From a virus, in IMG/VR virus record IMGVR_UViG_3300034101_001224, positions 1 to 37,166 of that record: DNA of 37,166 nt; one strand, given 5' to 3'. How positions within the stretch are numbered: position 1 is the stretch's first letter; each line of letters begins with the position of its first letter. The notes beneath the pieces are model-generated. The model made no database searches. It was given only the letters and a program-made list of their open reading frames with translations, and was not told where the DNA came from. A program made the translations under genes and the position numbers. Positions 20,840 through 28,600 of the stretch are shown here, piece after piece.

Positions 20840-21035
20840 CATTCCAGCACACTATTCAGATACACAATTAATGGATTATTTGATTAGTCATAATATTCCG
20901 TGGGCTGAGGGTAATATTTGTAAGTATGTGGCCCGGTGGAGAGGTAAGGATGGTTTGCGTGATCTGTACAAAGCACGAGACTACCTGAATGCCCTGATTG
21001 CTTTTGAAGAGATGAGGATGCCAATTGCCGATTGA
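20829..21035 (+). CDS. DUF3310-like protein, 68 aa
   Basis: HYSDTQLMDYLISH and GNICKYVARWRGKDGLRDLY then KARDYLNALI match the DUF3310 pattern (sometimes annotated as nucleotide kinase, without proof). Small, helical and cytosolic, common in T7-like and other lytic phages near replication genes. It overlaps the phosphoesterase gene by 11 bases. Confidence 0.75.
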   Translation: MVHNIPAHYSDTQLMDYLISHNIPWAEGNICKYVARWRGKDGLRDLYKARDYLNALIAFEEMRMPIAD

Positions 21036-21246
21036 TATTGACACTTTAGACGAAGAGGGTATCAAGCGATTACGACCTATGACGGTCGGTCATGATAACT
21101 CACTTCTCTATGATGGCTTACGCTCTTGTATGCAGCGTAATGCTGAACTACAACAGGCCTTGCTGGATTCAGCAGAAATGATTGAGCGGTTAACAAGGGA
21201 ATTAAGTGAAAATCGAGCTACTACAGATAACACCCGATGCTGCTAA
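21025..21246 (+). CDS. Hypothetical coiled-coil protein, TTG start, 73 aa
   Basis: Start taken as the TTG at 21025 because GAGG (21014-21017) lies seven bases upstream and a stop codon at 21013 closes the frame before it. The C-terminal half (RNAELQQALLDSAEMIERLT) is a likely coiled coil. Decamer copy 12 lies inside. It overlaps DUF3310 and ThyX. No recognised family. Confidence 0.5.
   Translation: MPIDIDTLDEEGIKRLRPMTVGHDNSLLYDGLRSCMQRNAELQQALLDSAEMIERLTRELSENRATTDNTRCC
21084..21093 (+). repeat. GGWCGGTCAT decamer, copy 12 (T form)
   Basis: Rightmost copy, encoding VGH in the coiled-coil ORF. It is separated by almost 7 kb from copy 11. Confidence 0.7.
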
Positions 21247-21778
21247 CTTTATTGGTTCTTGCTCTGCTATCTGTTATAACAGTGTTGATAGCAGAGAGTC
21301 TAATATTAAGAGAGCCGTTGCTTGCAAAGAAAAGGGCCACCTTGCTACATTACGTTTTGCCCACGCAACTTTTCATATCTCTGGCATTAGTCGTATATGT
21401 AGTCATCAAATGGTCAGGTCAAAGCATTTAGACTTCCTACAGCGATCACAGAGGTATTGTAGAGAGACAGAGGCTGACTTTATCATTCCTACTTCTAACC
21501 CAGACCTCGAATATAGGTATGAAGCCCATTATGAGGAATGTCTGCGTGAGTATAATTACTTAATCTCACAGGGGGTTAAGAAAGAAGATGCACGATTCGT
21601 CTTACCTGAGGCCACCTACACAGAGTTGGTTGTCACTGGAAACTTCCAAGCATGGTTGGATTTCATTAAACTTAGAGCAGATACACATGCCCAATGGGAG
21701 ATTCGACAAGTGGCTAAGGAAATCAATAATATTCTTGCTGTAGAAACAAACAACACTATATATACATGGATGCCATAA
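21206..21778 (+). CDS. thyX: Flavin-dependent thymidylate synthase ThyX, 190 aa, variant motif
   Basis: GTG start with AGGGA five bases upstream. The ThyX signature region reads HQMVRSKHLDFLQRSQRY. The spacing of the RHR-x7-S motif is kept (residues 71-81), but RHR is RSK here. The C-terminal half has LPEATYTELVVTGNF and KLRADTHAQWEIRQVAKEI, as in other ThyX proteins. It would methylate dUMP using FAD and folate. The altered motif may change the substrate or donor. It works with the deaminase (4202) and ribonucleotide reductase (22509) in dNTP supply. Confidence 0.8.
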   Translation: MKIELLQITPDAANFIGSCSAICYNSVDSRESNIKRAVACKEKGHLATLRFAHATFHISGISRICSHQMVRSKHLDFLQRSQRYCRETEADFIIPTSNPDLEYRYEAHYEECLREYNYLISQGVKKEDARFVLPEATYTELVVTGNFQAWLDFIKLRADTHAQWEIRQVAKEINNILAVETNNTIYTWMP

Positions 21779-22155
21779 TGAGTCTACTACTTACTACACT
21801 ACTCTCTGCCCTACTACCTGTAGGTGTGGAGGGTATCAAACAATTAATCGTAAATAAAGCTGGTGGTGTTAAACCAACTACTATTGAGGATCAAATTAAA
21901 CTTGATGAACAAGATATTAAACGGATGCAGGTCCTTGCATCATTGGATAATCCGGGAGGCACGCCATCTCAGTGGGTTATCGATCTTCGAGGCAGTGCTC
22001 GGTATATTTCTGCTGGTGTTGTTATTCTGGGTGGTCTTGGGACAGCCATTGTTCCTGATCTGGATGTTACTGTCAAGCTTACCGCACTAGAAGCAGCTAA
22101 CATTGCATTTGGCTTCCTGTTCGGACAACGTATTGTTGCTAACTTCAAAAAATGA
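21766..22155 (+). CDS. Holin-like membrane protein, 129 aa, possible dual start
   Basis: N-terminal hydrophobic helix (LLLTTLLSALLPVGVEGI), a polar middle with DEQDIKRMQVLASL, then two membrane segments (YISAGVVILGGLGTAIV and ALEAANIAFGFLFGQ). This resembles the three-helix GTA/phage holin type. Two in-frame ATGs at 21766 and 21778 differ by four residues; the second overlaps the ThyX stop. Holins open the inner membrane for the endolysin, here encoded on the other strand at 24340-24729. Assignment is topological. Confidence 0.65.
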   Translation: MDAIMSLLLTTLLSALLPVGVEGIKQLIVNKAGGVKPTTIEDQIKLDEQDIKRMQVLASLDNPGGTPSQWVIDLRGSARYISAGVVILGGLGTAIVPDLDVTVKLTALEAANIAFGFLFGQRIVANFKK

Positions 22156-22340
22156 CACTAACTTTCCTAGAGCTAAAAGAACGTCTAGCTCGTTGGGATG
22201 AAATCGACTTGATCGAAAGGCTGGGAATTACTTCTGCAGAGATTGTGGATAAGTTTGAAGACTTAATTGATGAGAAGTTTGATACCCTAATGCATGATGA
22301 AGACGATGACGAATTCAACGAAGAAGCGGTCTCTGACTGA
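22152..22340 (+). CDS. Small acidic phage protein, 62 aa
   Basis: Overlaps the previous stop by four bases. MTLTFLELKERLARWDEID and DKFEDLIDEKFDTL form an amphipathic helix pair with a very acidic tail (HDEDDDEFNEEAVSD). A pattern I have seen in lytic phages of Gram-negatives; function unknown. Confidence 0.65.
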   Translation: MTLTFLELKERLARWDEIDLIERLGITSAEIVDKFEDLIDEKFDTLMHDEDDDEFNEEAVSD

Positions 22341-22446
22341 TAGACTTGAGCATAAAGCCAACATCTATAAGAAGCAAGAACAACAACGAGCAAAACAGTT
22401 ACAACAACAAAAAGAACTGAGAGAATTCAATGAACGCCAAAAATAA
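22306..22446 (+). CDS. Small Gln/Lys-rich helical protein, 46 aa
   Basis: ATG at 22306 within the end of the preceding gene; stop TAA at 22444-22446. Almost one continuous charged helix (KKQEQQRAKQLQQQKELREF), likely a coiled coil. Function unknown. Confidence 0.45.
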   Translation: MTNSTKKRSLTDRLEHKANIYKKQEQQRAKQLQQQKELREFNERQK

Positions 22447-22519
22447 AAAATATTGTGATCTCCCAGAGGAACAGAAACAAAAAGCCAGAGAAAGGGCACT
22501 TACCTCATATGCAGCGTAA
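22430..22519 (+). CDS. Very small ORF, 29 aa
   Basis: ATG at 22430, stop at 22517-22519, overlapping its neighbours on both sides. Begins MNAKNKKYCDLPEEQKQK. Supported only by gap filling and a sensible lysine-rich composition. Confidence 0.3.
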   Translation: MNAKNKKYCDLPEEQKQKARERALTSYAA

Positions 22520-24149
22520 TTATTTCAAAAACTCTTTTGCAGAAAACATCTTTAAGCAAAAATACGCCATGGGTGTCACAGATGATTGGGGACAATTATG
22601 TGAGCGTGTAGTAGAGGATGTATGTGGCACACGTTGGGGAAAAGATAGGGCCTTAATGTCACAAGATGACCGAGAGCAACTCGTAGAATATATGAAGGCT
22701 TTCAAGTTCGTGGCTGGTGGCCGTTACCTTTGGTATTCAGGACGGGGAAGTAGTTTCTTTAATAACTGTTTTTTGCTACGGGCAGAGGAGGATACGAGGG
22801 AAGAATGGGCAGAACTGACGAAGAGGTCAGTCAGTTGTCTAATGACTGGCGGTGGCATTGGAATCGACTACAGCAGACTACGTCCGGAGGGGAAGCCGTT
22901 GAGTCGTACAGGTGGCTTGTCGAGTGGTCCGATACCCCTGATGCAAATGATAAACGAAGTTGGACGGGGAGTAATGCAAGGTGGCTCAAGGAGATCAGCG
23001 ATCTATGCCAGTCTAAACTGGCTCCACGAGGATATCCCCACATTCCTGAAGGCTAAGAACTGGTCAGACGAGATCAAAGTAATGAAGAATAAAGACTTCA
23101 ACTTTGCTGCTCCTCTGGACATGACTAACATCTCTGTTAATTATGATGATAAGTGGTTGTATAATGCAGACCGGGCTAATCTAAATACTTTTCAAGAGAA
23201 TTGCCGACAGGCTATGATGACAGGTGAGCCGGGCTTTAGCTTTAACTTTGGAGATAAACAGGATGAAACACTCCGAAATGCCTGTACTGAGGTTACATCA
23301 GCGGATGATTCTGATGTTTGTAATCTTGGGAGTATCAATATTGGCAATATTGAGTCTTTTCAGGAGTTCCAAGATGTCGTTTCCTTGGCTTCAAAGTTCC
23401 TCGTCTGCGGCACACTTAGAGCCGATCTACCATATGACAAGGTCTATAAAGTTCGGGAGAAAAACCGTCGTCTTGGCCTTGGACTCATGGGTATCCATGC
23501 ATGGCTCCTTAAGCGAGGAGCAAGTTACGAGGTTACTCCAGAACTAAAACAATGGCTACAGGTATATAAAGATGAATCTGAACGAGCAGCAAATGAACAC
23601 TGTGAGCGTCTATACATCTCACGTCCAGTCGCTTATCGAGCAATTGCCCCCACAGGAAGCATTGGCATTCTTGCAGGGACAACTACAGGCATCGAACCTC
23701 TGTTTGCAGTGGCTTACAAACGCCGTTACCTCGTTGAAGGCACAAAGTGGAAGTACGAGTACGTCGTAGATAGTACGGCAGACCAACTTATTAAGGAGTA
23801 CGGACTGGACCCAAGCAAGATTGATACTGCCTATGGTCTAAGTCATAACTATGAACAAAGAATCAGGTTCCAAGCGGACATTCAAGATTACGTTGATATG
23901 TCAATCTCATCAACCATTAACCTTCCTAGTTGGGGGTCAAAAGGAAACGCCGAACAAGACGTTGCAACGTTTGCAAACGTTCTTAGTAGCTATGCACCAC
24001 GTTTACGGGGATTCACCTGTTATCCAGATGGAAGTAGAGGAGGTCAGCCTCTAACAGAGTGTAGTTATGAGGAAGCCACTAAGCACAAGGGCGTTGTGTT
24101 TGAGGAGAACATTGATCGTGCTTGTGTAAGCGGTGTATGCGGTCTATAA
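22509..24149 (+). CDS. nrdJ: Ribonucleotide reductase, class II (NrdJ-like, B12-dependent), 546 aa
   Basis: I chose the ATG at 22509 (MQRNYFKNSF); a GTG at 22455 in frame gives 18 more residues of low-complexity sequence. Features of the ten-stranded catalytic barrel: FFNNCFLL, MTGGGIGIDYS, MQGGSRRSAI, NACTEV then VCNLGSIN, APTGSIGILAGTTTGIEP, and a C-terminal CVSGVC redox pair. The compact size and absence of a small-subunit gene nearby favour a class II, adenosylcobalamin-using enzyme as seen in many phages. It makes deoxyribonucleotides from host ribonucleotides. Last large gene of the rightward region. Confidence 0.85.
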   Translation: MQRNYFKNSFAENIFKQKYAMGVTDDWGQLCERVVEDVCGTRWGKDRALMSQDDREQLVEYMKAFKFVAGGRYLWYSGRGSSFFNNCFLLRAEEDTREEWAELTKRSVSCLMTGGGIGIDYSRLRPEGKPLSRTGGLSSGPIPLMQMINEVGRGVMQGGSRRSAIYASLNWLHEDIPTFLKAKNWSDEIKVMKNKDFNFAAPLDMTNISVNYDDKWLYNADRANLNTFQENCRQAMMTGEPGFSFNFGDKQDETLRNACTEVTSADDSDVCNLGSINIGNIESFQEFQDVVSLASKFLVCGTLRADLPYDKVYKVREKNRRLGLGLMGIHAWLLKRGASYEVTPELKQWLQVYKDESERAANEHCERLYISRPVAYRAIAPTGSIGILAGTTTGIEPLFAVAYKRRYLVEGTKWKYEYVVDSTADQLIKEYGLDPSKIDTAYGLSHNYEQRIRFQADIQDYVDMSISSTINLPSWGSKGNAEQDVATFANVLSSYAPRLRGFTCYPDGSRGGQPLTECSYEEATKHKGVVFEENIDRACVSGVCGL

Positions 24150-24161
24150 GGATAAATAATA

Positions 24162-24290
24162 ATGATGATCGGTTTTAGCTTTATTAGTGGTTTTATGATT
24201 GGTATTGAGTATTTATTTGATGATGGTGTCTTGGTTATTGACTTTGGTATTATTAGATGTGCAATACATAGGTATCAGTCTGGAGAGTAA
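24162..24290 (+). CDS. Small hypothetical protein, 42 aa
   Basis: ATG ATG at 24162, with AAGGA about nine bases upstream; stop TAA at 24288-24290. MMIGFSFISGFMIGIEYLFD then a beta-rich end. It resembles a short family common at the ends of phage early operons. Hydrophobic enough to be membrane-associated. It sits between the reductase and the bidirectional terminator. Confidence 0.55.
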   Translation: MMIGFSFISGFMIGIEYLFDDGVLVIDFGIIRCAIHRYQSGE

Positions 24291-24301
24291 GTAGAAATAA
24301 G

Positions 24302-24342
24302 AAAGCCCACCTTGGAAATTAATCCTTGGTGGGCTTTTTTTA
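24302..24342 (+). terminator. Bidirectional terminator between convergent operons
   Basis: AAGCCCACC, an interior loop, then GGTGGGC followed by TTTTTTT. On the opposite strand the same stem is followed by TTTCTTATTTC. It lies exactly where the rightward early/middle genes meet the leftward late genes. Confidence 0.85.
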
Positions 24343-24729
24343 TGGTTTAAAAATTCTATTACCTGATTTTGGCGGGAGTTGCTGCAGATGTACCCATGTT
24401 GGCGTACTGGCAGGGTCTTCCATATACAAACCCAGTGCTTCTAGTTTGTCTTGGTTGAACACACACCATTCCTTTAATTTCCCATCCCTATCTTCAATAT
24501 CTATGGCATCACCAGTAATATGCTTACTGTTGGGTGCTCTAGGATTGATTTCCATTTGTAGCGTTTTAGGACGCCATCCCGAATTACATCCACGTTTCTC
24601 TCCAAACATATCAAGCAAGGGATTAACCTTGTCCAGCAATTTAGCAGCATTAATACAGACCTGTGTAGATAGATCAGCTTTGTACTGCTTGTCCCGCCCA
24701 TTGAAGTAGTCCTGTAGGGTTATCATCAT
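24340..24729 (-). CDS. Endolysin-like peptidase M15 (D-Ala-D-Ala carboxypeptidase type), 129 aa
   Basis: Zinc ligands of the M15 family are visible: His70 and Asp77 in KHITGDAIDI, and His114 in TWVHLQ, preceded by GWRP. Such single-domain enzymes cut cross-linking peptides in murein and act as phage endolysins. No signal peptide, so it would need the holin-like protein (21766) for access. Last gene of the leftward late operon, overlapping the previous stop by four bases. Confidence 0.8.
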   Translation of the reverse strand: MMITLQDYFNGRDKQYKADLSTQVCINAAKLLDKVNPLLDMFGEKRGCNSGWRPKTLQMEINPRAPNSKHITGDAIDIEDRDGKLKEWCVFNQDKLEALGLYMEDPASTPTWVHLQQLPPKSGNRIFKP

Positions 24730-25604
24730 TGTCCATTATTTAGGCGGGGATCATATTGAAACCGGCGATTTAGATGGTCAAAGACACCTTGTATATCTTG
24801 ATAGTTCTCCGGTCCTTCTGCTGCCATAAAACCATTAATGTCCGCTCTCCGCTCACCCGCTTGATGTGCATACAGTTCTACATTAGATACATCATTCCTA
24901 CCAGTGCGTTTGGCTGCATCTATACGCTGTTGCAGTGGTATAGAGTTTGGATTAGTTCCAAATGAGCGTTGTTCTATTCGGTGATCCAGTGGATGTTGAA
25001 GTTCATGTCCTAATGAACCACGCAATTCTTTTAGGTATCTACCACTACGGGTATTTAAAAGAACTTCCCCAGCCCCATTACCACCATACTCATATGCTCC
25101 GCCAATAAGCCCGTCTTTACCTATAGGTATATCTTTAGGTGTAAATTTAACATCTGGAGTCCGGGTATTAGACACAATATCTTTAAGTGTCATGGTTTGT
25201 GTAGAATTTGTAGGATTAATTAAAGTGCCCATAGGATGTTTCTTCCCATAAAAACTTTCAAGTAATCTATCATCTATTTTATCTGGCACATATTGATTCC
25301 AACCAAAGCCGTCATGGACTAGACCCCACCGTTGTAGAATTTCTTTAGCAGAGGCCCCACGACGTTTGGCATCACTAACAGCAGTCATTATGGCAGGAGA
25401 TAGGTTAGAGGGGCGCATTAGGCCACCATGAGCCTCTGGGGAGTATGTACCCAGTGTAGCACCTAGAGGGGCAAAAAGTGATGCTAGATCACTCATTGTT
25501 TCCCCCTTTGCCTTTGCAAAGTCATGTTTATCTTTAATGCTTTGTAAAGTAGGTCCAATATTACCCTTTGTGTCTCTGTGTCTTGATCCTATATATGTTG
25601 GCAT
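24726..25604 (-). CDS. Late protein with zincin motif (polyvalent-protein-like), 292 aa
   Basis: An HExxH metallopeptidase motif (GHELQH, residues 199-204) is followed some 50 residues later by AGERRAD, which could supply the third ligand. Upstream, GASAKEILQRWGLVHDGFGW resembles a short repeat found in large phage polyvalent proteins next to similar LHELQH domains. Probably a virion-associated or co-injected factor, since it lies after the internal virion protein genes. It could also act on murein or in particle maturation. It abuts the 1308-aa gene by one base. Confidence 0.65.
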   Translation of the reverse strand: MPTYIGSRHRDTKGNIGPTLQSIKDKHDFAKAKGETMSDLASLFAPLGATLGTYSPEAHGGLMRPSNLSPAIMTAVSDAKRRGASAKEILQRWGLVHDGFGWNQYVPDKIDDRLLESFYGKKHPMGTLINPTNSTQTMTLKDIVSNTRTPDVKFTPKDIPIGKDGLIGGAYEYGGNGAGEVLLNTRSGRYLKELRGSLGHELQHPLDHRIEQRSFGTNPNSIPLQQRIDAAKRTGRNDVSNVELYAHQAGERRADINGFMAAEGPENYQDIQGVFDHLNRRFQYDPRLNNGQ

Positions 25605-28600
25605 TTATTGTTTCTTTCCTACACCGAAGTTAAAGATACCCCTATGTTCTTTACGGAGATCAAGGTACTTCTTCTCCATTAAAACTTTATTAAGTACCGT
25701 CCAATCCTTGTTAGATTGTGCTAATTGTGAGAGTTTAGCCAGTTCAGCATCCCCCACAGAAGCAAAGGCAAGGGAATTGGTTAGAAGTTTTTCAACAGCG
25801 GCTTCATCATTACCTAGTTGTACATAGGCTTGAATATCCTTATTGAGCCTTTCCAGTTTCTCTTGTGTCTTATTACCATACAGGGATGTGTCAAGAACAC
25901 GACGCTCTATCTCCCTCTCCAATTTCTTGGATTGTTCCTTCTGCTTCTGCTGCTCTAGATATTTCTGATTATTTAGATCAGCATCCTTAGACCGCTCAGC
26001 ACTGCGAATATTACCAAAGGAAAACTCACCGGGTTGTTGTTTATGTAATACACGCCCAGTTTCACCTGAGATATTAACAGTATTGCCGCCAACCTTAGGT
26101 TTAAGATATTTGTCTTCGATCATACCACGAGCAGCTACAGGAGAAATAGCAAGGAGTTCCTTACCTTTCTCAGAGTCAGGTTCAGTGTCCCAAGAGTGGT
26201 TAGGATTCAGTCTCCGTGCAGCCGTCTCACCTATCTGCCCAATCTTACCGGCAGTGGGGAAACCTAGAACACTTGGTAAATTGTTATCACCAATAGTCCT
26301 TGCACCAAAACTAGGAGCTACACCTAGACCAACCTTACCCCATAGACCTTCAATAGCACCATCACCTACAGTCTGCCTAATCTCATTACGCAGTGAGAAA
26401 GTTTTACCATCCTTAGATTTAACATTATTGACTAACTTCTCAACTAGATCAAAGAAAGGTAGACCAACAATACCACCAAGAGCAGCCAGAGTTGTAAAGT
26501 AAGTCATAGCAGCCATAGCATCACTAGGAGACTTCTTAGAGTTCTTGATATACAGGAATGTCTGAGCGAGTTGGTTAGCAGCAAAGGACTGTAACCGGCC
26601 CATAGTATTACCTACAATACCATTCTCCGTGAACATACGGGCCTTGGCATCAGGACCATAATCCACCATGAAAGTCTCCGTGATCTCCTTGGCGCGAGAA
26701 GCTGCCTTCTCAACAGACATACCCTTACGGACACCTAGATCATACATAGAGGAGAACACAGCCCATCGCGCTGCCTGTTCAGAAGGACGGGATAACATAC
26801 CCTGCACTGCAAAGTCAGTGGCACGATTGGCAGCTTTGCTTTGAAACAGTGGAGTAGATTCAACAATAGTTGGATCAATAATCCCTGTCCGTTGTGCGAA
26901 CTCCATCTTAGTTTGGAAGGCCTTAGAACCGAAGTATTTACCCTGCTCAACACCAAAGAGTTTGGCAACCTCACTGAGTTGCTTACCTGCAAACACATAA
27001 GCATATTCAGCGGGGATTTTAGTTAGGGCAGAGGTTAAATCCATATAGTTCCCACGCTCTTTAAACAGGTGTGGGAAGATCACTGTAAGGGGCTGTACAA
27101 CGTTTTGTAGGGCATGTATAGGGGAACCCATTGATGTTAGCATTGCTGTAACAAGATTCCCTGATCTATTAGCAACCTGATTTACCTGTTGAGGACTCAT
27201 ACCAAACATATTCTCACCAATACCATGAGCAATAGTATCAACAAATGTCTTGGAAGACTTACCAATGACGTTAGAGTTGATGTACTCAGAGATCAGCGCA
27301 GCATTGTTAGGAGGAATACCAGATTCCATAACAGTCTTGTTTAGCTGGTTTGCCTTCTGTGCCGCTACCCAAGAGTAATGAGATTCTACTGTGTTAATCA
27401 AAGCCTTTTTAGCATCAAAATAATTGGTACGATCAGACTTAAGTGGGTTATTCCCAAGGTTACCTTCGTAACCTGTGTATTCCTTAAACCGATTATGGAC
27501 ACCTGAAGCAGTATAAGCTTGACTATCAATCTGCCTTGTTAATTCCTTACCAAGGGCCTGAACCTGTGGATCAGCATCTGTAAGAAGATCGAGCATGTAT
27601 TGATAGTTAGCAGCCTTGACTTCATTCACATCACCAAACTGGTTGTTACCCCAACGTGAGTCCTGATACCTACCACGAACCTTAATAGGGGATGTTTCAT
27701 AACCTTTAAGGTTTAGGTACTGTTGCATAGCCTTCAGTTGAAACTTGTTGTGAGCACCATATAGAACAGGCCTACCCTCACTAGTCTTAACCTCAATGTA
27801 CCACTTACCATCGTGGATTGATGGGATATAGTTAGGTAGTTCTGTTATTTGTTTATTCTCAGGTAGGAAAGATTGAATATCCTCCAACATGGATGTAAAC
27901 AGTTTTTCTTTCAGTGCATGTACTTTCTGCTGGGCAGGAGTTAGATTGAATTGAAAGTTAGGATCATCTTTAGCCTTGAACCATTGCTTGACTAACTCAG
28001 CACCCCCACCCGGACCAAAGAGAGTCTCTAGGTGAGTCATAGAGTTAATAAGACCTGTCTTAGCTTCAAACAGGGCCATCTCTGCCTTACGCGCATTCTC
28101 GTCAATTGTGTTCTTTAGATAACGGTAGGCTATCTTTAAACCCGGATTGTTGGAGAACTCGGCTGGCATGTAGCCACCGGGCATGAGTGTCTTGCGGTAG
28201 AGGCCAAAGTTATTAGGTGAATCCTCTGATGTCTTGAGTGACTCAATAACCTGTTCAGGTGAGATAGTCTCAAGTTTAATACCACCAAGATCATCAGTTT
28301 TAGTTAGACCTTTGGCTAGTTTGACATTGGTTATCTCTTGCTTTGCTTTATTGCCACGCTCTTGCCATAGCGCATCAATATCAGCACTAGAGATGTCAGG
28401 AGAAAGCTCACGTACACGTTTAGCAAAGTCATCAAACTTCTCCTCCTTAACAAAGAACTTGAAAGCACCTTCTTGTCCCTTCGGATTGAAGGTATGCTGG
28501 ACAGCTCCAGTTGTATTCTCCCCACGCGCTTCATAGAGGCCACGCCCATAGGCATCACTAGGTTGTAGGATACCCATCTGTTCCATACCACGACCAAACT

